Both the position numbers and the translations under genes were made by a program. From Siphlonurus alternatus (lineage: Eukaryota; Arthropoda; Insecta; Ephemeroptera; Siphlonuridae): DNA of 64,000 nucleotides. Below the pieces are notes generated by a model. That model was given only the letters and a program-made list of their open reading frames with translations. It was not told where the DNA came from and did not search any database. The DNA lies in assembly GCA_949825025.1 (NCBI GenBank), contig OX463778.1:19498196-19562195 (forward strand). The letters run 5' to 3'. The first letter of the stretch is position 1, and every line of letters starts with the position of its first letter. This document shows, piece by piece, positions 34,482 to 50,968 of the stretch.

Positions 34482-35234
34482 AAAACGTTTTACGAAACTT
34501 GTGATGGCAGCCAACTAGTGTTAATGCTCTATACTAACACTGTGACAATGAGCGCTCTCGGGAATTTTGCCCCAAGTGCAAGACAGTAATGAGCATTACA
34601 GCAAGCGCACTTTGCTCTGCTAAGTCCCCTGTGGCTGCTGCGCTGGCATTCGCATGCAAACTGTCTCAGCTGACATATACCTGCAGGACTTCTCGGAATA
34701 TCAGCTGATATTAAGTGCAACGACATTGTCAAATTGGCAATTCTCCGTTTGTGAAAAATTTGTTTGTTTATTTTTATTTTTGTTTTATTTATTTTTATTG
34801 GTCATTTTGTTACATAGATCAACCAAGGTTATTTTACATAACCTTATTGGTTGAAACAAGTTATTAAAAAGAATAATTCTTCAAGACCCTTATTATGTCT
34901 TTAAATTTAATCTTAATTTACAACAAAAAAAATTTTTTTTTCAAAGAAAATATATAGATGAAATTATTGACAAAATATTTTTCCAGAAAGAAAAAAATTA
35001 ACATTTTGAAACATTTCTTTCAACTTATTTAAATTATAATGATTTAAAGAAAACAAAAAATTTTGAGTACAATATGATAATCAATTTTCCCTAAGACTCT
35101 AGAACAATGTAAGATTACCCTATTTGAGTATACACAATATTTACATTGTTGATCTCTGCTCTTATATAATTGTATGACCATTCAGTACTTTAATTGCATT
35201 AGAATTCATTAAATTCTCATATTGAGTATATTAA
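34474..35234. other. GC-richer patch then AT-rich spacer
   Basis: The patch at 34500-34700 holds E-box-like CAGCTG words. No gene is recognised. The rest is AT-rich. Confidence 0.4.
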
Positions 35235-35361
35235 TTGAGAAGCCTAGGATCAAACTATCTCTTTTTCACTAAAGGTCAGTTTCTTATCTTGTTTTCATAG
35301 ATGACAACCTTTTACCTGAATGGATTTTAGGCTAGTTTGATTCTCATAGGGCCTCAATTGT
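35235..35361. mobile_element. Degenerate foldback element of about 125 bp
   Basis: The left end TTGAGAAGCCTAGGATCAAA pairs imperfectly with the right end TAGTTTGATTCTCATAGGGC then CTCAA. The ends resemble those of the foldback at 15177-15407 (TTGAGGCCATTAGGATCAAA), so the two may belong to one family. Confidence 0.45.
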
Positions 35362-39675
<4,314 letters not shown>

Positions 39676-39863
39676 ATGATCACCCCAGCAGCCGACGTAT
39701 AAACACATTATTCAAATGGACAATACGGCATGATGGCTAGAGGGAGGGTCTATATAATATATATGTGGCCTATGTGGAGGGTTTGGAACGAAAGGAGACG
39801 AACGATAGACAGGGAAGAAGAGAGAAGAAAAATAAAAAAATAAGGGTGGAAAAAAAAGTAAAG

Positions 39864-40073
39864 ATGAGGGAAGGCTCGCTTGCAAGGCGACGGCTGTGGA
39901 TGCTAGGGGATGATGGGGGTGGCGGATATTCCCTGGCCTGGGGTCAGAAGGGGATGCTGACTGAAGATAACCTCCCTTCAAAAGTTAGCGACGACGACCC
40001 TTATAGCTCCGATACAGCTGAACAAACGAGAGTCCCTTCTTCTCTTTCTAACCCCAATTTCCGGAATATTTAA
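39864..40073 (+). CDS. Possible small ORF, 69 aa, unknown
   Basis: An open frame in a GC-rich patch from an ATG with A at -3. The N-terminal part is basic (MREGSLARRRLWML). The C-terminal half is hydrophilic and protein-like (GQKGMLTEDNLPSKVSDDDP). No domain, signal peptide or membrane segment is seen. It might be part of an exon, or chance. Confidence 0.15.
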   Translation: MREGSLARRRLWMLGDDGGGGYSLAWGQKGMLTEDNLPSKVSDDDPYSSDTAEQTRVPSSLSNPNFRNI

Positions 40074-41221
40074 AAAAATATTTCACATATATTTATAGAA
40101 AGCCTTCAAAAGTATTTTTACCAAAAAAGAAATATATATATTTTTATAAAGATTTTATCTTATCTTGATTATTTATTCTTTTGGCAAATATTTTTGTCAT
40201 GAATTTCAAAAACTAACTTGCATAATAATTTTAACGTATGATATTATATTTTTTATTTTATATTATATGTATATCGTATCAGCTATCAAAAATAAGTTAT
40301 AAGTTTTTATTCAATATATGTATATATGTTCTGCATGGTATTCATATGAGTCAACTTTTTCCCTTCTATTTCTCGATGATAGAAATATCTCACAGTTGAG
40401 GGTTTGAAAAGAATAAAAAGTCATATGTCGTCACTTGAAAACCGAAAGGAATTTCTGGGGAAATTTCTATTAAATATTGTCACTTCCATTCACATTTTTA
40501 TATTAAATTTACGAATAAATAAATATAGAATATGTGCATGCATGCTACATACAGATGTCATGTAAAATATTTGCAATGAAGTACAGAGTTAGTCATGAAC
40601 ACTTGGACTTTTGGAATATATCTATAATATTTTATAAGTCGCTGTTCCACTAAATCACTCGCTTATCGTTATGAAAGTAAAATAATGTTTTGCCAGCTTA
40701 CTCTTAAATATTATTATACTACTGAATGGTGTGTCTTCAGTACTTTTATTTTCACTTAAAATAAGGAATTTTTGTAATTCAGTACATTAATTGGGTTAAT
40801 TGAACCTTATTTCCAGTACTTTTCACATTTTTAAGTACAAATTCTCTAGTCAATATAAAATACAAAAATTGTCCTTGAAGTATAATATTAAGTATCTAAA
40901 AATCTATAATCTAAAGCGAGAGATTTTATAGTTGATATCATATATTATAGTTGATATCATATTAAATTTAATTAAAAGTTCTTTCTTGACAATCAAGTTA
41001 AATAATTAATTTGTTATTTTAGTAATCCATAAAGACTTATATATTCCTTTACAAAATATTTATAACAATTCAGTTTTTTGACATTGAAGTTAAAATTTTA
41101 TGCTTTATTTTTAAAAGCTCTTGCCAAGAAGATGGTTGTTGATATACAGTATAATGATTTTGTTCCAACATTTATTTTACTCATTTTGTTATTTATTGTA
41201 AACATATTTTATATCAATTAT
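40074..41221. other. AT-rich spacer
   Basis: No exon, RNA gene or element boundary is recognised. Confidence 0.5.
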
Positions 41222-41274
41222 ATTATGACGTGATCCATGTTGTCTTCAAGTACAACTATTTTTAAAAAAAATAA
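41222..41274 (+). mobile_element. 3' tail remnant of the same LINE family as at 1-889
   Basis: TTATGACGTGATCCATGTTG matches TTGTGACGTGATCAATGTTG at 812-831. It is followed by a hairpin whose outer stem GTTGT/ACAAC is kept (41239-41256) although the loop has changed, then AATAAA-like sequence. The region upstream (from about 41150) may also belong to the 3' UTR. It is strongly 5'-truncated, as is common for LINE copies. Confidence 0.6.
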
Positions 41275-41781
41275 AGACACGAATAACAAAAATAAAATAA
41301 AAGTAATAATATTACCTTAGCAAAAGAGACGGCAATCAGTAACCTTTGTTTTTCATCGCCATGAGCTAACTAGCTACAAAATATTTACCTCTACTCTAAA
41401 TTTCCTTCCCATCTTTATACCACGAAGGAAAAACAGATTGTATAATGAAATTACCGCGCGTACTCGAGAGGGCCAACAGCGATAATGTCATTAATTAGGC
41501 TAACTAAGATGCCAGACAGACTCTCACGGGACCTCCTGCAATGGTAAACAGCTGGAGGAAATCATCAGCTGATTGAAGGATTAATTAGGAACCGCAATCT
41601 AACTAAAAAAAAAAAAAAATTAGATTACGGATAATTTTCATTTGTTTTTCGATCAGATTGTTATGTTTCTGTTTCCCAATGCACGCATAAAATCTGAGTA
41701 AATTTGAAATAGCTGGTTTCAAATTCAAGTTCATGTTTCAAATTTCAAAAAATAAATTAAAATTAAGCGGAATCATACTTC
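41275..41781. other. Spacer with a GC-richer patch and a small hairpin
   Basis: The patch at about 41390-41580 holds two CAGCTG E-box words. A hairpin at about 41591-41629 pairs CCGCAATCTAA with TTAGATTACGG around a poly(A) loop. No gene is seen. Confidence 0.4.
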
Positions 41782-41933
41782 CAGGCGCAGATTCAGGGTG
41801 GGGGAAGCCTGGGGGGCTGCGCCTCCAGACCCCCCGAAATGTTGGATTTAACATGCCCCGCTTCAATTTTTTTAAATATTGGCCCTATGGAGTGCCCCCC
41901 CCCCCCCTAATTTTTTTTCTGGATCCGCGCCTG
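41782..41933. mobile_element. hAT-type MITE with CAGGCGCRGATYCAG ends, copy A
   Basis: The left end CAGGCGCAGATTCAGG and right end CTGGATCCGCGCCTG are inverted repeats. The flanks CATACTTC (41774-41781) and CATACTCC (41934-41941) form an 8-bp target duplication with one mismatch. It is 152 bp, with poly(C) and poly(T) runs inside. An 8-bp duplication with CAGGG/CAGGC tips is typical of hAT elements. A related copy lies at 57845-58006. Confidence 0.85.
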
Positions 41934-43579
41934 CATACTCCTATTAGTTTTATATTGTTTTTATAATGTATATATTATAAACCTTAGATTTTCGATTTTA
42001 TACATATCTTAGGTTAATAATACTGTATATATATTGTATTATTAGACTTGTTTGACTATATTTTGTATAAAATTACAACTATAGTGAAAAAACGGAGTGA
42101 AATTTTCAACAAATCAAAGTTTTATACATAAAATATATACAATATAATAAAAAATATAAAATTATATAACTTTTTATAAACTTTTTATTACAAACAAAAT
42201 TTTTAAATCAAAATACTATATACAAACGATATAATAAACTGTTACAAGAGTAATTTAATTTGTATGTACTGTACATATATATATTTTTACTATGTAAATA
42301 GAGAAAACGCTTTCTGTCTCACTTTATTGTTCAGTGTTTGACTTTGGTATACTCAAGTAGAACTGTCTGTCTATATAGTTCTGTGCGTATATATATACTC
42401 CATCATCATGTACTATAATATAATATATATATACTCAGTTGGTATATAAGGGCGAGTTTCACTTGGGAAAATCCGACCACCAACTTTATACGCTTGTTGA
42501 GTCAAATCGAGAGGAGCCACATCCACGATTCTCTTTGTACACCGCGACACACGTGGAAAGTTATCTCTACCTGTTTTACTAGTTATTCTACAACTCTACG
42601 CTGATTTAAAATTCCTTTTAAGGTAAAAAGAGCAACCTGTCTAGAACTTTAAATATAGTTTAAGTTTCATAAGTTTTGTGATAACATTCACAAAGAGAGA
42701 ATAGTTAACGTTCGGAATATCGTGAGGTGTACCCATTTGGTTGTTAGACATCACAAACGAGGCTGCATTGTACGAGCGTATCTCTGGTAGCAACCAAATT
42801 GGGGAAAATGAGAAGAATCTTATTGATTTCCACATACCTATACCTGCTCTTGCATTGCCTAATCTACCCTCTCTCTTTATATTCTCTCTCGTTTCTCCGC
42901 ATCACATAGCAATCATCAAAGTAAAGTATTTAATGAGAAAGGAGTTTTAATTATACTTTATCAATTTACTGGTGTAATTAATACACGAAAATTTTATCCA
43001 CTTTGTATATAAATATAAATTTTAATGTTGGGTAAATTAAAATTTTATCATTTTCTAAATAATTTAGTTAGAGTAAAAATATATCATTAAATAATCTTCC
43101 ATTAAAATCCAGGTAAACATGTCTAAATTTTACCATATTTTTAGTATTTTATTTTTTTATCATTTCATTTAGTAAAATAAGCTTAATTTTTCTTATAATT
43201 AGTGGTTAGTCACAATTTAAAACATTCCACAATTTGATATTAACATGATTTTTCTCACGTTTATTATATGAATTTCCAGCCCCACCTCAATAGCATGGTA
43301 GCGAGGGTACTCTTACAAATTTTCTTCTTCCAGCACCCTTCAAGTTGGTTTTTCAACTTCTCGTGCAAAGTTTTAGTAAATTTTAATGTCGATAACTCAA
43401 TTTTTTTTCTCTTTGTAATGGCAAATCAAACACGTACAGATACTTTTTGAAGCATCTATATAGAGAATAGATATTATATATATAATACCATTTAACGTGA
43501 TCCTTTTCTATAAATATTTCCCTGTAGTTGAAGTATTATATAGAAATTTGCATGAGGGTGTTGTTTTTTACATGCTAAA
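41934..43579. other. AT-rich spacer with a GC-richer patch
   Basis: A GC-richer patch lies at about 42470-42600. A loose inverted repeat (CCCATTTGGTTG and CAACCAAATTGGG) spans about 42731-42805. Open frames here show no domain. No gene is recognised. Confidence 0.4.
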
Positions 43580-43915
43580 GTCAACGAAGTCAGGCTACTT
43601 CGAGCGTGGTTAGTACTTGGATGGGTGACCGTTTCAAGTAAAAAATACGCTGCTCCCTCCCTGGGGTAAATTCGTCTCGCTTTCCACCCAGTGCAGTGAT
43701 GCACTTGTGTGTGGTTCTCCAGGTTTTGGACATCGCTTTGGTCCATTGAGAAAAAGTAGAGGTGTCCGTCCTGACTGAGGTTTTCCACGGTTCCCTCAGT
43801 CTCACCTCAGCGAATGCTGGGACGCGTAAGCATGCAGGCCGTGGCCACTATCCGTTCCCTACCTTATCCCTACCCAGTACCCCGCCGCGAGCTGTAAGCT
43901 CTTAGGGGTGTATCC

Positions 43916-43951
<36 letters not shown>
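43580..43951 (+). mobile_element. 5S-rRNA-derived SINE-like retroposon with poly(A) tail
   Basis: The head (about 43585-43635) matches the 3' half of 5S rRNA, including GGTTAGTACTTGGATGGGTG followed by ACCG, which covers the internal control region read by TFIIIA. Next comes a body of about 280 bp with words such as CTGAGGTTTTCCACGGTT and GCGAATGCTGGGACG, a domain I recall from other invertebrate SINEs (memory, not a search). It ends in a long poly(A) at about 43919-43951. No target duplication is obvious. The open frames on the - strand here are shadows. Confidence 0.7.
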
Positions 43952-43954
<3 letters not shown>

Positions 43955-46720
43955 TGCAAGGATGTATACCAACAAACACGGTACTCAAAAGAAAAACAGA
44001 AATGAATCGAAAAACAAACACTATTTGACTATAGCCCTGTAAAAATTTTGAGTAAATTAAAGTGCAAGAAAACAAGAAGAAATTAATTTTTCTTTTGTAA
44101 AGCAATTTTAAGCTTTTTAACGAATGACGAAATTTTGAGTCACATCAAAAACCTAATAAACGATAAAAATTTTGTGTAAATAAATTTAATTATATATCTA
44201 TATATAATTAAATATATATGGAGCAATTTTGATGAATTAAAATGATATAATCGAATAAAAAACGAAAATTTTGCTTTGATGGATTTTTATGCTTTTTTTT
44301 TTAGCAATAATATAAAATATGATTATAAAGTGCTTTTAAAACAAGTTATCTATAAATATACATTAAAAACAATAATCAACTTTAAAAAAATATATATTAA
44401 ATGTTTAAAAGCATCTATAATGAAGTGGTTAAAAATACACAAACTTTTTATTTTCCGTGTATAATAATTCATCATATATAAAATTACTCACATGTTTAAT
44501 TAATACATATAGAGTTGAATCTAAATAAAAAAAAAGAAGCTTTTATTACGACAATTAGATTATTTTTATAAATGTAAAACGAGGAAGAGGTAAAAAGATC
44601 AAAAGTTTTATTTTCAGTATTAAATATATAGCATTAAAACAAAATTTTATATGATCATTAAATTGAACTCATCTCATATATACAGTAAAGTAATAGTATA
44701 ATATATAGAATTAGTTTTCATGCTCATATACCTATATCTTAATCCTATCAGAGTTGTGAATATTCAGAGAAGAGAGTATAGAGACAGAATGGTATATAAT
44801 ACGAAGGCTTTTCGTCGTTCCCGGCTATAGAGGCAGATGTATGCATATTACATTGACCAGTAGCACCAGGGCTGGACAAAATTGGATTAGTTAAAGGCCA
44901 TGAGAGGCTATGTACCTATTTGGTATACAGTAGATACAGTAATAGTGACTCTTGCTTGCTATAGTATACTATAATACTGGTCGTCGCCATCATTTAGTTA
45001 ATTCTCTAGGGGAGAGTTTTAGAACGCACTAGCTATCATGTTAAATTCTATATATTCATGATTATAATATTACATATATAGCCTTCTGTTGAGGTTACGT
45101 TGTTACATATTATAGTTGATGACTACAAAGGATTTTGCTTGAGGCTATCATCACCCTTGGTCGTTTCCATAAAAAATATAAAGAATGTTGTTATATATAT
45201 ACCATTATTATATATTATAATATGTTATTTAGCTTGAAGCATTAATTAATACACAAAAATATGTGAGATATTTCTTTGTGTGTATTATTACTTCATGTTA
45301 TTGTAAATTAGTCTTCATTTTTTTTTCTTCATTATATATTTATTTTTAAGCATAAAATATTTACCTTCACTAAGAAATTAACACAAAATATTTCAATATT
45401 AAAAACTAAAAAAGTTACATTACTAATTTTAAAGTAATAAAAAAATAATTAAATGAATTTTCTAGTTGATTTACTTTTAATGCACATAAAATTACATTAT
45501 CGTGATACTATCCATCGCATCCCTACGCAATTTGACTCTCGTATTATATTACGCTTCATGTAGTTCATTTTTAATTAAATGTGAATGCTTTACTTTTTTT
45601 ATATAAAATTTTAATATAAATTCAATTTAAAACAATTTAAAATATATTATTTTACTTTATACCATGTGAAAATAAAAATGAAATAAAAAAAATAAAAAAA
45701 GCTGATATACCAACCATATATATCCATGGATTATTATCTATTTCAGAAGAAATAAATGTCTTGTTTAATTTTAAACGTAGGGTGGTATATAACTCTTTCC
45801 GTGGGGCCTTCCTTATACTGCTGCTGCATCACTGAATTTTAATCTCGCTGCTGGCAGGAGGAGACGGAAGAATCCCTCTCCCCCCCCCTCCCCACCTTTT
45901 CAGTATCGTTAAAATCAAACCCTCCAGCTAGCAGACTTCTCAAATACAATTTTTTGTTAAAAAAAAAGCTATATTTTTATTTTTTATTTAAATACTTTTC
46001 TTTTTATATTTTATTTATTATAGCTCATTAGTGTAATTAAGCAATTAATATAAAACTTTGTCTGAAATGAAAGAGAGAGAGAGAGAGACGTTGAGTAGAA
46101 ATTAAAAGCTAAGATATTTAATAATATTTTTCCCCTTGCTTTTATTTTTTTTTATATATAAAAATTCATTTAGCGTGTGATGTTTGCCGCTTTTTAGCTT
46201 GAAGGTTTAATGTCAATGAAATTTCAACCCTATAATTTTATATCAGCGGGCACAGCAGTTTATAGTGGGTGAGGGGGTTGCTGCATGCCTGGCCCGGGGC
46301 GGAGTCTCATTATTCATAACTAAGGTGAGTGACAGATGGCTCAGCTGATCGATATCAGATTAGAGAGTTCAGCCATCAAGAAGTGAGAGGAAAAAGACAA
46401 GGAAATGCTGACTCGTAAGGAAAATCTTCGAGCAGTGTATCGTAGACATGAGGAGGAGGGGAAATGACAAGATCTTACCTCCGTTGACGTATTATATAAG
46501 AGGTGGATATTTTAATAATCGTGCTATCAGAATTTATATTCAAATAATGTATTATAAAGAGTTAAAAATATTTTTTGTGTGTTTTAAGTCCGATACATGA
46601 AAGTAATATAAATACACGAAATAAAACTATTATATAATAACTCAAAATAAAAAAAATATTTATAATATAAAGTGTTTGATGTTAAAATATGTAGACTATA
46701 TAACAATTTTATCTACTAAA
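43952..46720. other. AT-rich spacer with GC-rich patches
   Basis: Patches lie at about 45770-45920 (with a C-run) and 46230-46500. The second holds a CAGCTGATCGATATCAG word. A short (GA)n run is at 46073-46088. No gene is recognised. Confidence 0.4.
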
Positions 46721-47712
46721 CAGAGTCTTCTGCGCGCAATGTTTCTAACAAAACATTGTTCAATGTCTGTCGCGTGGTGTCATTTTCGATTGTTGAACGC
46801 GAGAAAGGAAAAAAGTAAACAAACTCCGCTGTTTACAATTTTTTGCCGCTGGCGGCGCCACCAGCGAGCGGTAATTATCAAGGGAAGCATTATGAATAAC
46901 ATGAAAAACTAATAGAAATAATTAAAAAATTGAGGACATGTTTTCAAAAATCAAGTGAAATGGAAAGAAACATGCGCGGAAATTTTATAGAAAACATTAA
47001 GAATTTTTAACGGTTTTTTATCATTCAAACGGTCGAAGAAATGTGGAGCGATAACCATGGTGTAAGTAATGTATATCATTTCTGTGTTTCCAAGGGCTTG
47101 TAAGCTCCAAAATCTTTTAGCTAGCAGTTCTGACAGGACTTAGCTGCTCTGACCAACCGCACCAGTGTCCATTTGTTGATTTATTTAAAAATAAAAAGCA
47201 ATATAATAGGGTTTTAAAATTTTACCTTTGAATTTCTATACATACTGAAGATATAGCAGTAATTCGGTAATCTACAAGTTTCTATGCTGTTAGACCTTAA
47301 TACTGGAGTGACTGGAGTCCCGTCCAACATCTATGATTGCACAGAATCACATAAAAGGCAATGAAACGCCAACCTCAGTCTGCGTCGTCTCTTCTATGTG
47401 CTTAAAATAAGATAAAGTACCGTAATATTTGCTAATAATTAATTTTTACATTACCTGGATTAACGTAGTACAAAATTATTACATTTTTTTACTTTTTGGT
47501 GTGGTATTTTAGAAGTTATCGTTACATTTAGGCATCAACTCGCGAATTTCCTATGTTAAACAATGGCGCATAGTCAACAAAAACCGCTCGCTAGTGGCGC
47601 CTCTGGTCACTCTGGCGGGCGCAAAATGGAACTAAAGCGTCACGCAATAATCGGACCACGCGACAGACATTGAACAATGTTTTGTTAGAAACATTGCGCG
47701 CAGAAGACTCTG
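46721..47712. mobile_element. Non-autonomous hAT-type transposon, 992 bp, perfect 8-bp target duplication
   Basis: The ends are perfectly matched: CAGAGTCTTCTGCGCGCAAT on the left and the mirror ending CGCAGAAGACTCTG on the right, with inverted homology over about 50 bp up to ATGTCTGTCGCGTG. Subterminal inverted repeats (GGCGCCACCAGCGAGCGG at about 46852 and CCGCTCGCTAGTGGCGCC at about 47585) are further inside. The 8-bp duplication CTACTAAA is at 46713-46720 and 47713-47720. The CAGAG start and 8-bp duplication define a hAT-type element. No transposase frame is present, so mobilisation would need a relative elsewhere. Confidence 0.9.
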
Positions 47713-47720
47713 CTACTAAA

Positions 47721-50034
47721 CATACAAAATAAATACAGTACATGTTATTTCTCTGCATGTATGTTTTATATCATAAATTAAATGAAGCTTCTGTTTAGTT
47801 TTAGTTCTATATTTAGCTTAAATCTTTATTTAATTAATATTACTCTCTGATGTTCATCAAACCTATATACATGCACTCAAGTATAGTAGTTATATTTTCT
47901 AAGAAATAAACTCTTGTACATAATTATTATTTATAATACGACAGAAAATTATACGAATGATTCATTTTATTTAAACAAACTTTTTAATTCATTACACACG
48001 TTTAGATTTATAAATGTCATTAACGCTTCATAAAATATAAGAAATCAAACAAGATTTTAGCAAGATATATTATCATATTTTTATATAATCGTAGAGTATA
48101 TAATATATTTTTCTTTGGAGTTGTCTATAAAGTATAATGTAAGAATAATGATATAGATTATGCCAAATAAAGCATAAGGCTGGTGTTTTTGTGTTTGGAG
48201 CCAGTCATGAGAGGAATAAGGCTGGGGGAAAGATTCGCCTGCAGCCAAGCGCGTGTAATGTAAAGAGGCAGTAAGAGGGGGGGGGGATTTTTGGGGGATC
48301 GTCTCGCGGGGTGGGGGTGGGGGGGAAGGGTGAACGACGCCCCCAGCTCTGACAGCCATAGCTTGGTAGAGGCCATGCTATTAATCAGAAGAGAGTAAGA
48401 GCCACCGCTTTACTCCAACAGCAAAAGTTGGCTCTACTGGAACGTTGTAAAAAGGAAACCTCTTATTAAAAGCCACCAAAAACATCGCAGAAAGCAGCTC
48501 TAAAATAATTCTTTAGCTTTATTCTTAACGATTATTAAATTAAAATGAATAAAATATAAGAATATACAGTTAAAATAAAATGCATTATTTTTATAACTTT
48601 ATGTTTTTAATAATAAATATAATATATAATCGTTGTTTTTATAAATACGAGTATATAAATAAATGAATGATTTTTTTTAAGTGTTGTATGATTTGGAAAT
48701 TAAATACTATAAATATGTAATAAGAGTATGTACTGTTATACATCAATATAGACACGACCTACCTAAAGAAGGTGATTGGTTTTGAGTATATTAATTATGA
48801 TATGTATAGGATTACAGAATATAAATGCAGCGTGAAGAGATATTCTGTAAACACCAGTATAGGCAGTAAGGACAGTATCGTGACGTCATGTAATTACCTT
48901 TAAATTTCACATAGAAAGTGCACAATATTTTCATCGCATCTTTTAAAATGAAAACACTACACAAGTAAAGTAAATACTCCTTTAAAAACCGCATATTACA
49001 ATAACATGTCATGTACAGTACGGTAGACGTTGCATTTTTATATTTGGGAAAAAAGGAATATAATCAGGTTTGTTAAATATAATATTGCACAGCTTTGAAA
49101 CGAAAGTAAAAAAATAATAAATTAAATCCATGTTGACAATATCATTAAAGGAGTTCGTTATATATATAAAAATTCGATTCTTTATTTACTTACTACTGCT
49201 GCTGCTTACTGATTGAAAAATTTTTGGATGACATCCAAGCAATCTATACAATATCGAAGATCAAGAAGAAGACTTTTGTAGTCGTTTTTATCACTGCAGG
49301 GTTACAAAATAATAATAAAAAAAGTGTACAAATTTAATAAAAAGGTGAGAAAAAGTAGGTCATGTTACATAATATAATAAGATCTATGTGAATGTAATTT
49401 AATCAACTCTTTGAGTTGCTTCTATTCACACATTGATCCTCTCGTCATTTGAGTTACTTGGTGACATATTTATATTCTTTTGATAACACCTGATGTCTGC
49501 AGCTTAGCAACGTCATATCACTTACATTTTGCTATCATTTGAACCAACGAACTGGAAATTTCTTTCAAGATGTAGAATCCCATTAAGACGAGACCTTTAT
49601 AAAAAAAAAAAAAAAAAAACAGTTTTCATTTTGTGAAAGGTGAAGTCAACGTATGTTAAAAGATTAAAGGTGGATTTCCATGAAGAGGTGATGTGAGAAA
49701 AGCGCATTTGCCTCATTATCGTATGGTTGCCATGTTGGTGATGAAACTCACTTGTCAGTTCTTCCGTAAGTGTTATGTTTATTTTTTCTCAATATAATTG
49801 CAAATGCACATGCGATATTAAAGCAAGTGCATATTGCTGCTCATGGTTGTATGTAACTTTATCTTTCATGTACTCCTTTGTACAGAAAATATTACGCCAA
49901 CTCTGCTGATTCTTATAACTATTTTTGGATTCTGGGACTGACTTTTTTCCTTTCCTCTTTCCTTCTACAAAATCGTAAAGTTGAAAATATATTATTAAGG
50001 TATAATACTTTTGATTATTTTGATTACTTTTGAT
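47721..50034. other. AT-rich spacer with one GC-rich patch
   Basis: The patch at about 48200-48440 is G-rich on the + strand, with several G-runs. Its - strand frames are C/P-rich shadows. A poly(A) run is at 49601-49619. No gene is recognised. Confidence 0.4.
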
Positions 50035-50968
50035 ACTTTTGTATCAAATTACTACCACCTATAACATGGCATCTTCACTAGATTGGCTTTAGCTGGCATA
50101 TAATACCTTTATTACATCTTATATGTAAAACATCTTTGACAATATGTTTATACATGACAAGGTACACGTAATTCAATTTTATCTACTAACATCATTCGTT
50201 ACTTTCTTTTTTTCTCTCTCTCTCTCTCTCTTTTCGTTTAAAGTGACAGTATTCGTACAGTACATCATAAGACACTTGAAATACTATTATTATACCTCAG
50301 TCTGATTTTTTGTCATTTTCATTAAGGTAGAGATAACACGCCCAATGTTAATAAAAATCCCATTCATGAAAATTATGAAAAAAATTTAAAATGTTCTTCT
50401 TTACATACCTTATCAGTATAGTAGGTAAAATATCAGGTATACAAAAACGAGCTAGTTTTCGAGCTATTAATTTTGAAAGTTGACTAATTTAACATGGAAG
50501 TTCAATTTCTCCATGTTAAATTAGTCAACTTTAAAAATTAATAACTAAAAAAATAGCTCGTTTTTGTATACCTTGATATTTTACCTACTGATAAGGTATG
50601 TAAATGAGAACATTTTATTTTTTTTTTCATAATTTTCATGAATGGGATTTTTATTAACATTGGGCGTATTATCTCTACCTTAATGAAAATGACAAAAAAT
50701 CAGACTGAGGTATAATAATAGTATTTCAAGTGTCTTATGATGTACTGTACGAATACTGTCACTTTAAACGAAAAGAGAGAGAGAGAGAGAAAAAAAGAAA
50801 GTAACGAATGATGTTAGTAGATAAAATTGAATTACGTGTACCTTGTCATGTATAAACATATTGTCAAAGATGTTTTACATATAAGATGTAATAAAGGTAT
50901 TATATGTCAGCTAAAGCCAATCTAGTGAAGATGCCATGTTATAGGTGGTAGTAATTTGATACAAAAGT
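50035..50968. repeat. Near-perfect palindrome of about 930 bp
   Basis: The sequence reads almost identically on both strands around a centre near 50502. The outer arms (about 290 bp each) differ by roughly one substitution (GCTGGCATA versus GCTGACATA) and one repeat unit of a (CT)n/(GA)n tract. The inner arms, belonging to the TTAA foldback, differ at about a dozen positions or small gaps. Both arms are non-coding. The likely origin is an inverted duplication around a pre-existing hairpin element; an assembly or library artefact is also possible. Confidence 0.9.
50322..50681. mobile_element. TTAA-flanked foldback element at the core of the palindrome
   Basis: The ends TTAAGGTAGAGATAACACGC and the mirror ending CTCTACCTTAA resemble the TTAA element at 1065-1453 (TTAAGGGTAAGATAACACGA). 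The arms of about 175 bp meet around ATGGAAGTTCAATTTCTCCAT. The arms have diverged clearly (for example, a five-base insertion near 50418), so the element is older than the near-identical outer arms. Confidence 0.65.

Noticed and set aside
41733..41966. 77-residue ORF on the + strand
   Set aside because: It runs through the hAT-type MITE at 41782-41933; its Gly/Pro-rich middle is the element's G- and C-runs.
43492..43805. - strand ORFs of 98 and 71 residues
   Set aside because: They lie across the 5S-headed SINE-like element on the opposite strand and show no domain.
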